From Streptomyces sp. MBT53 (GTDB lineage: Bacteria > Actinomycetota > Actinomycetes > Streptomycetales > Streptomycetaceae), in the NCBI RefSeq assembly GCF_016654115.1, contig NZ_JAEQAZ010000089.1, forward strand, positions 1 through 35,944: a stretch of DNA of 35,944 nucleotides, given 5' to 3'. The notes under the pieces are model-generated. The model saw only the letters and a list, made by a program, of their open reading frames with translations. It made no database searches and was not told the DNA's origin. The position numbers were made by a program, and so were the translations under genes. This document shows positions 28,537 to 35,944 of this stretch, in pieces. Numbering within the stretch: the first letter of the stretch is position 1; each line of letters opens with the position of its first letter.

Positions 28537-29925
28537 TCACGTTCGGGCTGCGTCACCAGGCATTACCCCGCTCAGCCCCACGAAGTACGTCGCCACGAAG
28601 CCCACCGCGTACCCCGTCAGCAGCCCGCCCCCGTAGATCGCCATCGACGTCCCCAGCCCCCTGTTTCCCGCCAGCAACGGGAACAGGGCCCAGCCCGAAG
28701 GCCCGATCGCCGTCGCTCCCACCCTGTCGCCCAGCATCCCGAAGAAGCCGACGAACGCGCCGCCCGCCGCGCCGCCCGCGCACGCGGTCAGGAACGGGCG
28801 GCCCAGGGGGAGCGAGACGCCGTAGACGAGGGGCTCGCCGATGCCCAACAGGCCTGCGGGGAGCGCTGACTTGATCGTGGTCCGGAGTGAAGTGTCGTGG
28901 CGCAGGCGGAAGTAGACCGCCACCGCCGCGCCGACCTGGCCCGCTCCCGCCATCGCCAGGATGGGCAACAGGACCGTGTAGCCCTGTTGTTGGATCAGGG
29001 TGGTGTGGATGGGGATGAGGGCCTGGTGCAGGCCCAGCATGACCAGGGGGAGGAACAGGCCGCCCAGGATCAGGCCCGCGAAGGGGCCCGTGGTCGTCAG
29101 GAGCCAGTTCGCCGCCGTGCCGATCGCCGTGGAGATCTCGCCGGCCGCGTACATGAGGCCGTAGAGCGTCGCCAGGCCCGACACCAGGACCGTCAGGGTG
29201 GGGGTGACGAGGACGTCGAGGGTCGCGGGGACCCAGGTGCGGCACCACTTCTCGACGTACGTGCCGAGCAACGCGGCGGCCAGTGCGCCCAGCACTCCGC
29301 CCTGGCCGGGGGAGAGGGCCACCCCGAACGCCGTCACCTTCGCCACCCCGGGGTAGACGACCACTGCCGCCACCGCCCCGCCCAGCACCGGTGTCCCGCC
29401 GAACTCCTTCGCCGTGTTGTAGCCGACGAAGACCGAAATGAGGGCGAGGAACGCGGAGGCGACGGCGGCCAGGGCCGGGGTCAGGCCCGGTAGCCAACTC
29501 ATGTTGATCAGGAGGCCGTTGAGGCCCGCCAGCACTCCGCAGCCGATCAGGGCGGGGATGAGGGGGACGAAGATGTTCGCGATCCGGCGGAGGAGGAGTT
29601 TGCCGGGGGTCGCGTTGCGTGCCCGCCGTTCCTCCTTCAACTCGGCTCCCTGCGCGGCCAGTTCGCCGCCCGTCCCCGCCAACTTCTCGAACTCCGGGGT
29701 CACTCTGGCCACCACCCCCGGCCCCAGCACGATCTGGTACGTGTCGTCGTCCACGATCCCGAGCACGGCGGGCAGGGCCCGCAGTCCGTCCTCGTCCACC
29801 CGTGACCGGTCGGCCAGGCCGAGCCGTAGGCGGGTCATGCAGTGGGCCACGGAGGTGACGTTCGCGGGGCCGCCGACCAGGGGGAGGAGCGCGGCGGCGA
29901 TGTCGTACGGAGTGTCGGTTTCCAC
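28537..29925 (-). CDS. PTS enzyme IIBC, probably N-acetylmuramic acid-specific (MurP-like)
   Basis: A 462-residue protein. EIIB is residues about 5-85 with phosphorylated Cys29 in SVAHCMTRLRL. EIIC is about 110-455 with about ten membrane helices (FVPLIPALIGCGVLAGLNGL at the start; LGIGEPLVYGVSLPLGRPFL is the conserved substrate loop). There is no IIA domain, as in MurP, so it depends on a separate EIIA. It imports and phosphorylates a sugar; placement 16 bases after murQ and downstream of an rpiR gene points to N-acetylmuramic acid. The start is GTG 29925; its ribosome site (AGGGG) is unusually close. Confidence 0.88.
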   Translation of the reverse strand: METDTPYDIAAALLPLVGGPANVTSVAHCMTRLRLGLADRSRVDEDGLRALPAVLGIVDDDTYQIVLGPGVVARVTPEFEKLAGTGGELAAQGAELKEERRARNATPGKLLLRRIANIFVPLIPALIGCGVLAGLNGLLINMSWLPGLTPALAAVASAFLALISVFVGYNTAKEFGGTPVLGGAVAAVVVYPGVAKVTAFGVALSPGQGGVLGALAAALLGTYVEKWCRTWVPATLDVLVTPTLTVLVSGLATLYGLMYAAGEISTAIGTAANWLLTTTGPFAGLILGGLFLPLVMLGLHQALIPIHTTLIQQQGYTVLLPILAMAGAGQVGAAVAVYFRLRHDTSLRTTIKSALPAGLLGIGEPLVYGVSLPLGRPFLTACAGGAAGGAFVGFFGMLGDRVGATAIGPSGWALFPLLAGNRGLGTSMAIYGGGLLTGYAVGFVATYFVGLSGVMPGDAART

Positions 29926-29941
29926 CCCCTGAGCGTGCTGG

Positions 29942-30877
29942 TCAGCCGCCCGCGGCGGTCAGTGCCGCGCGCAACCGGCCCCCGGACTCCTCCAGAAGGC
30001 GGGCGGCCGTCGGGCCGTCGACCCCGGCGAGGACCACCAGGATCGCGTTCTTCACCTCGCCGTCGGTCGCCGCGAGGGCCCGCTCGATCTCCGGGTCGTC
30101 CGCGCCGGTCGCGAGCGCGACGATGCGGCGGGAGCGGGCGCGTAGTTTCTCGTTCGAGGCGCGGACGTCGACCATGAGGTTCCCGTACGTCTTGCCGAGC
30201 CGGATCATCGTGATCGTGGACAGCATGTTGAGGACCAGCTTCTGGGCCGTGCCCGCCTTCAACCGCGTTGATCCGGTGAGGAGTTCGGGGCCCACGACGA
30301 CCTCGATGCCGTGCTCGGCCGCTGCGGCGAGCGCGCTGTGCTCGTTGCAGGACAGGCCGATGGTGAGTGCGCCTTCGCTCCGCGCGTGTTCTACGGCTGC
30401 GATCGCGTACGGGGTGCGTCCCGAGGCGGAGACGCCGACCACCGTGTCGTCGGCGGTGAGCCTGAGTGCGTCGAGGTCTGCCTCCGCCAACTCCCTTGAG
30501 TCCTCGGCCCCTTCGACGGACGTGACCATGGCGGCGGGGCCGCCCGCGATCAGTCCGACCACCTGGGAGGGGTCGGTGTTGAAGGTCGGCGGACACTCGG
30601 ACGCGTCCAGCACGCCCAGCCGTCCGGCGGTACCGGCGCCCATGTAGATCAGGCGGCCGCCTCTGCTCATGCGTTCCGCTACGGCGTCGATGGCGGCGGA
30701 GATCTCGGGGAGGCGCCGCGCGACGGCGGCGGCGACGGTGGCGTCCTCGGCGTTCATCAGCCGGGCGATGTCGAGGGTGGGCAGTTGATCGATACCGGCG
30801 AGTTCCGGGCGGAAGGCTTCTGTGGTGAGTGACTCCAACTCGGCGCGGAGATCACGGGGGTTGGACGTGGAGGTCAT
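29942..30877 (-). CDS. murQ: N-acetylmuramic acid 6-phosphate etherase
   Basis: A 311-residue SIS-domain lyase that splits the lactyl ether of MurNAc-6-phosphate to GlcNAc-6-phosphate and D-lactate. YMGAGTAGRLGVLDASECPP carries catalytic Glu94 (Glu83 in E. coli), and SVEGAEDS gives the second Glu125 with the same 31-residue spacing as in E. coli. GVSASGRTPYAIAAVEHARS is the second SIS phosphate loop. The product is the substrate of NagA encoded 21 kb to the left. It is the middle gene of rpiR-murQ-PTS. Confidence 0.95.
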   Translation of the reverse strand: MTSTSNPRDLRAELESLTTEAFRPELAGIDQLPTLDIARLMNAEDATVAAAVARRLPEISAAIDAVAERMSRGGRLIYMGAGTAGRLGVLDASECPPTFNTDPSQVVGLIAGGPAAMVTSVEGAEDSRELAEADLDALRLTADDTVVGVSASGRTPYAIAAVEHARSEGALTIGLSCNEHSALAAAAEHGIEVVVGPELLTGSTRLKAGTAQKLVLNMLSTITMIRLGKTYGNLMVDVRASNEKLRARSRRIVALATGADDPEIERALAATDGEVKNAILVVLAGVDGPTAARLLEESGGRLRAALTAAGG

Positions 30878-30930
30878 GGAGAAGCGGCTCTTTCGGTTGT
30901 TCTTTTTCTGCGGGCCGGTGGGGGCTGGGC

Positions 30931-30980
30931 GCGCTCACGCGGCGGTAGCCGCAAATTGAACACAGTCCCGCGCCCCTAAA
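30931..30980. repeat. Dispersed intergenic repeat between rpiR and murQ
   Basis: The string GCGGCGGTAGCCGCAAATTG (30939-30958) followed by AACACAGTCCCGCGCCCCTAAA resembles a frequent Streptomyces intergenic repeat and shares its GCGCCCCT end with the element inside nagA. It occupies much of the 127-bp gap. Confidence 0.5.
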
Positions 30981-31004
30981 GACGACGACACCGAACCGTG
31001 GGAT

Positions 31005-31913
31005 TCAGCGCCTGTGGCGGTGCGCCAGTGCCTCGTAAGACGCCGACAGCGCCGGCGCCGCCTGCTCGTACGTCCGCTGTGCCACCCCGATGAACAAACA
31101 GTCCACCACCAGCAACTGACTTGTCCGCGACGACATCGCCGCCGGGCGAAGCTCACTCTCCCGAGCCGTGGACGTCGTAAGAATGTGATCGGCGTACTGC
31201 GTCACCGCCCCGTTCGGCCGCCCGGTGATCGCCACGGTGGTGGCCCCGTGCTCGAAGGCGACTCTCAGCGGTTCGATGACGTCACCGGTGGAACCGGAGT
31301 GGGTGATGGCGATCGCCACGTCACCCGCCTTGAGCTGCACGGCGTTCGTGACGGCGAGGTGCGGGTCGCTGTGGGCGTGGGCTATGAGCCCTATGCGGAG
31401 GAGTTTCTGGGTGAGGTCCTGGGCGACGAGCCCGGACGCGCCGACGCCGTAGACGTCGGTACGGCGGGCCGCCGCGAGCGCGCTGACGGCCGCGCCGAGC
31501 TGCGCGGTGTCGAGACCGGCGGCCGTGTCGGCGAGGGTCTGCTGCTCGTCGTAGGCGAGTTTCGCGACGACGTCGGCGATCGGGTCGTCGACCGCGATGT
31601 CGGTGGTGAGGGCGGGCGCCCGCCCGGACTGCTGCTGCGCGGCGAGCCCGGCGAGGGCCAGGCGCAGGTCGCGGTAGCCGGGGTAGCCGAGGATGCGGGC
31701 GGTGCGGACGACGGTGGCCTCGCTGGTGCCGGTGAGTTCGGCGAGGCCGGTGACGGTGAGGGCCGCGCAGCCGGCCGGGTCGGCGGCGACGGTCTCAGCG
31801 ACGCGCTGCATGGAGCGGGTCATGGAGGGGACGAGGGTGCGCACCTTGGCGGCCAGGGCCGCGGGTGGCGTACTCCCGGTGTTCCCGGAGGCGCTTCCGA
31901 AAATTTCCTTCAC
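31005..31913 (-). CDS. RpiR/MurR-family transcriptional regulator
   Basis: A 302-residue protein from GTG 31913, chosen because AAGGTGA lies 8 bases upstream; GTG 31925 (four residues longer) overlaps that site. The N-terminal RpiR helix-turn-helix spans about residues 25-95 (TGLAELTGTSEATVVRTARI, LGYPGYRDLRLALAGLA) and the C-terminal SIS sugar-phosphate sensor about 120-290 (DVYGVGASGLVAQDLTQKLL, AIAITHSGSTGDVIEPLRVA). It likely senses MurNAc-6-phosphate or a related sugar phosphate and controls murQ and the PTS gene downstream. Confidence 0.9.
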   Translation of the reverse strand: MKEIFGSASGNTGSTPPAALAAKVRTLVPSMTRSMQRVAETVAADPAGCAALTVTGLAELTGTSEATVVRTARILGYPGYRDLRLALAGLAAQQQSGRAPALTTDIAVDDPIADVVAKLAYDEQQTLADTAAGLDTAQLGAAVSALAAARRTDVYGVGASGLVAQDLTQKLLRIGLIAHAHSDPHLAVTNAVQLKAGDVAIAITHSGSTGDVIEPLRVAFEHGATTVAITGRPNGAVTQYADHILTTSTARESELRPAAMSSRTSQLLVVDCLFIGVAQRTYEQAAPALSASYEALAHRHRR

Positions 31914-31942
31914 GTCCTGGGTCACCTTTGAAAGATATTTTC
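31899..31942. promoter_or_regulatory. Two GAAA-N-TTTC palindromes at the rpiR start
   Basis: GAAAATTTC (31899-31907) and GAAAGATATTTTC (31930-31942) are AT-rich inverted repeats in otherwise GC-rich DNA, one just inside and one just before the gene. They are good candidates for autoregulatory operators. Confidence 0.45.
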
Positions 31943-31980
31943 GGTGCGGTGGTTCGGTCAAGAGTGCGCACAATGGGTGC

Positions 31981-32358
31981 ATGGAAGAACCCACCCGCGA
32001 CCCCGTCAGTCCCCTGGAGCAGGCGCTGCACGCCGCTCGCGCGCTCGTGCTCGCCGATCTGGCCGCGCGCGAGGTCGTCGCGGCGGACGTGGTGTCGATG
32101 GTGGAGGAGTCCGTCGTACAGCGGCGGTGGTGGGTGGAGCAGTGGCCGGAGGGCGTCGCCTACGTGGCCGGGCTGGTCGCGCAGGACGTGCAGGACGCGC
32201 TGCTGGAGGCGTACGGCCGCTGGCCGCTCTGCCCGGTCTGCTCGGCCGGTGACCCGCACGCCCTGGAGGTCGAACCGGAGCTGGGCCCCGACCCGCACTG
32301 GGTCTGCCACCAGGCGGGCGTGAAGGTCGCCGCGGTGGGAAACCTGGGTTCCCTGTGA
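31981..32358 (+). CDS. Hypothetical protein with C-terminal zinc motif
   Basis: A 125-residue protein from ATG 31981. The body is a helical bundle (LEQALHAARALVLADLAARE, VVQRRWWVEQWPEGVAYVAG, DVQDALLEAYGRWPL). The end has CPVCSAGDPHALEVEP...HWVCHQAG, a likely Cys3His zinc site. No ribosome site is seen, so it may be leaderless. It overlaps the next gene by 4 bases and is divergent from rpiR. Function unknown. Confidence 0.8.
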   Translation: MEEPTRDPVSPLEQALHAARALVLADLAAREVVAADVVSMVEESVVQRRWWVEQWPEGVAYVAGLVAQDVQDALLEAYGRWPLCPVCSAGDPHALEVEPELGPDPHWVCHQAGVKVAAVGNLGSL

Positions 32359-32621
32359 CCGTGTACATCGACCCGCCGACCTGGCCGGGGCACGGCCGCC
32401 TGTGGTCGCATCTGGTCAGCGACGTCTCGTACGACGAACTCCACCTGTTCGCCGAGGAGTTGGGCGTGCCGCGGCGGGCCTTCGAGCGGGATCACTACGA
32501 CATCCCGTCGCACCGTTACGCGGACGCGGTGGCCGCCGGGGCGGTGGAGGTCAGGAGCCGGGAGGTGGTGCGGCTGCTGACGGCGGCGGGGCTGCGGCGG
32601 CCCAAGGGGCGCACGCTGTAG
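32355..32621 (+). CDS. DUF4031 domain protein
   Basis: An 88-residue protein starting at GTG 32355, which overlaps the previous stop (GTGA). MTVYIDPPTWPGHGRLWSHL, DVSYDELHLFAEELGVPRRA and FERDHYDIPSHRYADAV match DUF4031, a small family of unknown function. Translation is probably coupled to the gene before it, suggesting the two proteins act together. It converges on the DinB-GNAT gene with 13 bases between. Confidence 0.88.
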   Translation: MTVYIDPPTWPGHGRLWSHLVSDVSYDELHLFAEELGVPRRAFERDHYDIPSHRYADAVAAGAVEVRSREVVRLLTAAGLRRPKGRTL

Positions 32622-32634
32622 TCCGGTCGGCCGG

Positions 32635-33702
32635 TCAGCGGCCGAGCTCGTAGGTCAGCTCGTCGATGTCCTCGCCCGCCTGCTTGAAGCCCACGCGGGA
32701 AACCACCGCCTGGGAGGCGAGGTTGTCGCGTTCGACGGTCGCGAGGACGGTGCGTACGTCGTCCCGTGCCAGGGCCCAGCCGGTCAGCGCGCGCAGCGCC
32801 TCCGTCGCGTAGCCCTGGCCGCGCGCGCCCTCCACCAGGTCGTAGCCGACCTCGGTGCGGCCCTCCTCGTCGGGTACGGCGTGGAAGCCCATGCCGCCGA
32901 TCGCGCGGCCGTCCTCGCTGCGGACGAGGGCGAACACCCCGAACTCCGGGCGGTGCAGGCCCGCTTGGTACGCCTTGGTCATGAAGGTCGCGGCCTCCCG
33001 GGTGCCCTCGAAGGGGCCGCCGGTGATCCACTCGAAGCCGCCGTCGCCGCCGGCGGCCAGGTCGGCCGCGGCTGCCGGGTGGACGCCCTCCAGGGTGAGG
33101 CGTTCGGTGGGCAGGACGAGGTTGTTGCGCCAGCGCCACTCGGTGACGGGGGCGCGGCCGGGGAGTCGGCCGCGGCCGGTCGCCCAGAGCAGGGTGCGCC
33201 AGGGGTCGGCGCCGGGGCGGACGTGCGGGAAGATCCGGGTGAGGACGAACTCGGCGAGTTTCCGGGCCGGTTGGAAGTCCAGTCCCAGGGCCTGGGCGAT
33301 GTCCTGGGTGTGCAGCAGCACCTCGGCGGTGCCCATCGCGGCGAAGCCCTCGCGGTTGGCGCTGCGGAACGGGTACGGGTGGAAGGCGCGCACCTCGCGC
33401 GGGGCGGTGCGGACGGCGGCGGCGAGCAGGGCGCCGGTCGCCCCGATCACGTCCAGGACACCGGAGTTGTCGGTGCCTTCGTCGAGGGCGATGTCGAAGG
33501 GGACGTACGCCTGCTGTGCGCGACCGGCCAACTGGCCCGCGTACGCGATGAGATCACTGGCGATGTGCTCGGCCGTGTAACGGCAGCTCCACTCCAGGCC
33601 GTCGGCCTTCACACCGTCCCAGTCCCGGTCCGTCGCCGTGCTCAGCAGTGCGACACAGCTCGCTACGGCCTCTTCCAGCTGTGGTGCGCCCGTGGTCCCC
33701 AT
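32635..33702 (-). CDS. Fusion protein: DinB/MDMPI-like domain plus GNAT acetyltransferase
   Basis: A 355-residue two-domain protein. Residues about 1-190 resemble DinB/maleylpyruvate-isomerase N-terminal bundles (WSCRYTAEHIASDLIAYAGQ, MGTAEVLLHTQDIAQALGLD with a metal-type His pattern). Residues about 195-355 are a RimJ/RimL-type GNAT domain: LVLPTERLTLEGVHPAAAAD, EVGYDLVEGARGQGYATEAL (acetyl-CoA loop G-x-G-Y-A) and TVERDNLASQAVVSRVGFKQ. The start is uncertain: ATG 33702 (MGTTGAPQ) and ATG 33714 are both possible and neither has a clear ribosome site. It lies 36 bases after the HD gene on the same strand. Confidence 0.85.
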   Translation of the reverse strand: MGTTGAPQLEEAVASCVALLSTATDRDWDGVKADGLEWSCRYTAEHIASDLIAYAGQLAGRAQQAYVPFDIALDEGTDNSGVLDVIGATGALLAAAVRTAPREVRAFHPYPFRSANREGFAAMGTAEVLLHTQDIAQALGLDFQPARKLAEFVLTRIFPHVRPGADPWRTLLWATGRGRLPGRAPVTEWRWRNNLVLPTERLTLEGVHPAAAADLAAGGDGGFEWITGGPFEGTREAATFMTKAYQAGLHRPEFGVFALVRSEDGRAIGGMGFHAVPDEEGRTEVGYDLVEGARGQGYATEALRALTGWALARDDVRTVLATVERDNLASQAVVSRVGFKQAGEDIDELTYELGR

Positions 33703-33738
33703 GTCGGGGAGCATACGGGCCACGACCACCGCTCCACG

Positions 33739-34401
33739 TCACCCGGCAGTAGGGTCCGCCGAGCCCAGCAGGGCCAGTTCCCCCGTCAGGTTGTAGCGTG
33801 CCGTCGCCTCCCACTCCGCCAGCCCGTGCGGGGTCCTGAACAACTGGGGCAGGGAGAGGAGTTGGCGCAGGATCGCCGAACGGCCCTCCCTGAACGCGTC
33901 GTTGGGGACGAAGTGGTACTCCTCGCGGACGGCGGCCGTGTACGCGGCGTACGCCGACGGCGGTGCGGCCAGGATCGCGAGGTCCGCGTCGCACAGGACC
34001 ATGCCGTCGCGGTCGTCGTCGGCGGGGGCGTGCGTGACGGTGAGGCGGACCAGGCGGGCGACCTGGGCCGTCTTCGCGTCCGGGACCCCGGCCTCGGGCA
34101 GCGCACGCTCGGCCAGCCGTGCCGAACGGTCCTCGTTCTCGGAGCGGTCGGGGAGATAGACCGCGTCGTGGAACCAGGCCGCGAGCCGTACGACGTCCGG
34201 GTCGTCGGCGTACTGCTCCAGCACGTCGATGTGGTCCAGGACCGCCGTGAGGTGGGCGAGCGTGTGGTAGTGGCGTTGCGGCTCCTGCCAGCGGGTGAGG
34301 AGGTTGTCCGCGTACGGCAGGGGGTCGGGTCCGCCGCCCGGTGCCCGGGCTCCTTCGAGAGCACGGGTCCAGCGGGCGCGAAGGGCGTCGAGATCGGCCA
34401 T
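33739..34401 (-). CDS. HD-domain metal-dependent phosphohydrolase
   Basis: A 220-residue protein. RHYHTLAHL (about 43-51) and AAWFHDAVYLP (about 75-85; His78-Asp79) are the HD motifs, and TVTHAP and LCDADLAILA provide the later His and Asp ligands. Substrate unknown; relatives are broad phosphohydrolases. ATG 34401 has GGAGGAAAA 8-9 bases upstream. It is divergent from the DinB gene with only 44 bases between starts, and is first in a leftward pair with the DinB-GNAT fusion. Confidence 0.88.
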   Translation of the reverse strand: MADLDALRARWTRALEGARAPGGGPDPLPYADNLLTRWQEPQRHYHTLAHLTAVLDHIDVLEQYADDPDVVRLAAWFHDAVYLPDRSENEDRSARLAERALPEAGVPDAKTAQVARLVRLTVTHAPADDDRDGMVLCDADLAILAAPPSAYAAYTAAVREEYHFVPNDAFREGRSAILRQLLSLPQLFRTPHGLAEWEATARYNLTGELALLGSADPTAG

Positions 34402-34445
34402 GGTTCTTATTTTCCTCCTGTGGCGGCGCCCCTAGCGTGGGGTCC

Positions 34446-35135
34446 ATGACTTACGCCGATACGACACACGACGTACGTGATCCCGAGCTGCCCGGACGGC
34501 TGCTCGCCGGGGAGCGTGACGTGCTGATTCCGCTGCTGCGTTCCCGCGCCGAGGAGGACTTCGCGCTGGCCACCGCCGCGTGTCCGGGGTGGACCGTGCG
34601 GGACGTGCTCGCGCACTGTTCGTCCGCGCTCATGCGGGTGGTGGAGCGCCGGTTCGAGGAAGGGGTGTTCTCGCCGGAGGCCAACGACCGGGACATCGCC
34701 GAGCGCGCCGACTGGAGCAACGCGCGGGTCCTCGACGAACTGGAGCGCGGGATGACCGAGGCCGGTGCGGTGATCGCCCGCGCGGGCGGGGCGCTGGACG
34801 CCGTCGCGCTCGGCGAGTGGGTGCACGCCGGCGACGTACGGGACACGCTCGGCGAGCCCGGGGCCTATGGGGGCGAAAGGCTGGTGTCCGCCCTAACCCT
34901 TCTCGGCCTTGTGACCCGTCAGAAAAAGCACCAGCCTCTCCACGCCGACCTCGACGACCTGGACGATCCGCTGCGACTGGGCGATGTGTCGGGCGAGCGC
35001 ACCCCGGCCCGGTACATCGGCGACGCGCCCACGCTCGTACGGCTGTACTCGGGGCGTCCGGTCCCGGAGGGGACGGTGTACGAGCTGGCGGGGGCGGAGC
35101 CGGCGGAACTGAACATCTTCGGCTCGCGGCCGTGA
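34446..35135 (+). CDS. DinB-like maleylpyruvate isomerase (mycothiol-dependent) family protein
   Basis: A 229-residue protein. AACPGWTVRDVLAHCSSALM (about 45-64) is the conserved helix with the metal His, and GEWVHAGDVRDTLGEPGAYG (about 124-143) supplies the second site. The C-terminal RYIGDAPTLVRLYSGRPVPEG and AELNIFG are typical of the actinobacterial TIGR03083/MDMPI group, mycothiol-dependent transferases of mostly unknown substrate. TAGCGT (34433-34438) lies 7 bases before ATG 34446 and no ribosome site is seen, so the mRNA is probably leaderless. Confidence 0.88.
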   Translation: MTYADTTHDVRDPELPGRLLAGERDVLIPLLRSRAEEDFALATAACPGWTVRDVLAHCSSALMRVVERRFEEGVFSPEANDRDIAERADWSNARVLDELERGMTEAGAVIARAGGALDAVALGEWVHAGDVRDTLGEPGAYGGERLVSALTLLGLVTRQKKHQPLHADLDDLDDPLRLGDVSGERTPARYIGDAPTLVRLYSGRPVPEGTVYELAGAEPAELNIFGSRP

Positions 35136-35225
35136 GGCTCTGTTTTTTCGGCATCTGTTTTCCGTCATGTGTTCGCCGTTCACGGGGGTGATCTCGCGGC
35201 CCCCGACCCGTCCGCGTACCCTGAG

Positions 35226-35241
35226 ATTGGACTAGACCTGT
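35226..35241. promoter_or_regulatory. dre-like site (DasR) upstream of cutC
   Basis: ATTGGACTAGACCTGT matches the DasR consensus A(C/G)TGGTCTAGACCA(C/G)T at 13 of 16 positions, including the CTAGACC core. It lies 33 bases before the cutC ATG. Confidence 0.5.
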
Positions 35242-35274
35242 AGCCGCTCCAGGGAACACGACGGAAGGGGTCCT

Positions 35275-35944
35275 ATGAGCACGCGTGCAGTCCTGGAGGT
35301 GATCGCCCTCGGCGCCGAGGACGCGCTCGCCGCCCAGGCCGGAGGCGCGGACCGCCTCGAAGTGGTCACCGACATCGCGGCCGACGGACTGACCCCGCCG
35401 GTCGAGACCTTCGCCGCGATCCGCGCCGCCGTGGACATCGACCTGCGCGTGATGATCCGCCTCGCGGACGGCTTCGCCGCGGGCGACACGCACCGGCTGG
35501 TACGGGTCGCCGGGGAGCTGCGGACCGCCGGCGCCGACCAGTTCGTGCTCGGGTTCCTCGACCCGGACGGCGGGGTCGACCTGGACGCGGTGGAACGCGT
35601 CGTCGCCGAACTGGACGGCTGCGCCTGGACGTTCCACCGCGCGATCGACCGCGCCGCCGACCGCGACGCCCTCCGCAAGCAGCTCGCCGACCTGCCCGGC
35701 CTCGACACCTACCTCACCGCCGGCTCGGCCGACGGCGTCGACGACGGCCTCCCCGCCCTCCTCCGCGAGGCGGCCCTGCACGGCGAACCCGGCTACGAAC
35801 AGCGCATCCTCGTCGGCGGCGGCCTGCGCCTCGACCACGTCCCCACCCTGCGCGCCGCCGGGGTCGACGCCTTCCACATCGGCGGGGCCGCCCGGCCGGA
35901 CGGCTGGGAGCGGCCGGTCTCGGCGGCGGCGGTGGGGGAGTGGC
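35275..35944 (+). CDS. cutC: CutC-family protein, 3' end beyond the window
   Basis: 223 codons are visible with no stop; the family is about 230-250 residues, so nearly all is present. VLEVIALGAEDALAAQAGGA, DRLEVVTDIAADGLTPP, VRVMIR-type strand (here LRVMIRLADGF), WTFHRAIDRAADRDALRKQL and a late DAFHIGGAARP match the CutC TIM barrel. It was named for copper homeostasis in E. coli, but its biochemical role is unproven. ATG 35275 has GGAAGGGG about 4-11 bases upstream. The tail of the 139-bp spacer before it contains a dre-like site. Confidence 0.9.
   Translation, partial: MSTRAVLEVIALGAEDALAAQAGGADRLEVVTDIAADGLTPPVETFAAIRAAVDIDLRVMIRLADGFAAGDTHRLVRVAGELRTAGADQFVLGFLDPDGGVDLDAVERVVAELDGCAWTFHRAIDRAADRDALRKQLADLPGLDTYLTAGSADGVDDGLPALLREAALHGEPGYEQRILVGGGLRLDHVPTLRAAGVDAFHIGGAARPDGWERPVSAAAVGEW

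Overview
The window is chromosomal DNA from a high-GC actinomycete, almost certainly a Streptomyces. Third codon positions are nearly always G or C, GTG starts are common, several genes look leaderless, and the gene order (terD, arfB, cdgB, a carbohydrate-binding membrane protein, pfkB-nagA-nagK, otsB/otsA, gpgS, a threonine-synthase-like gene plus a MoaD-like gene, csp, groEL2) matches, from memory, the SCO4276 to SCO4296 core region of S. coelicolor. No tRNA, rRNA, insertion sequence, prophage or CRISPR was found. The sequence runs off both ends inside genes (1-338 and cutC at 35275-35944).

Layout. 1-3810: a partial unknown gene, terD, arfB, an ECF41-type sigma factor with a perfect ECF41 promoter in front of it, a broken acetyltransferase and a flavin reductase. 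3811-6896: cdgB (diguanylate cyclase), with a TGTGA-N6-TCACA Crp-type palindrome upstream, then a membrane-anchored carbohydrate-binding protein. 6913-11501: an amino-sugar locus. nagK-nagA-pfkB runs leftward and an orphan sugar-binding lipoprotein runs rightward, with two DasR (dre) sites between them. 11558-15782: otsB and otsA (trehalose), converging on a 3'-end tandem repeat, and gpgS (glucosylglycerate). 15967-17895: a SAM riboswitch, a threonine-synthase paralogue, a sulfur-carrier protein and a strong terminator. This fits the MetM/MetO route that makes homocysteine from O-phosphohomoserine. 18250-20513: a cold-shock gene and groEL2 under a promoter buried in two evenly spaced CIRCE elements.

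20653-24872: an old-yellow-enzyme reductase, a GNAT acetyltransferase, a metallophosphoesterase and small unknown genes. 24967-27366: an accessory patch with a HigBA-like toxin-antitoxin pair, a DUF397 protein with a duplicated motif, and its XRE/DUF5753 partner. 27342-28522: a lipoprotein and a small secreted protein. 28537-31913: an rpiR-murQ-PTS cluster for N-acetylmuramic acid. 31981-35944: small zinc-motif and DUF4031 proteins, a DinB-GNAT fusion, an HD phosphohydrolase, a mycothiol-type DinB protein and cutC, which has a dre-like site upstream.

Shared themes are recovery of cell-wall amino sugars (nagKA, murQ, DasR), compatible solutes and stress (trehalose, glucosylglycerate, GroEL, Csp, ECF sigma) and sulfur amino-acid synthesis. 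The most notable system is the SAM-riboswitch/metM/metO operon, which is easily misannotated as threonine synthase.
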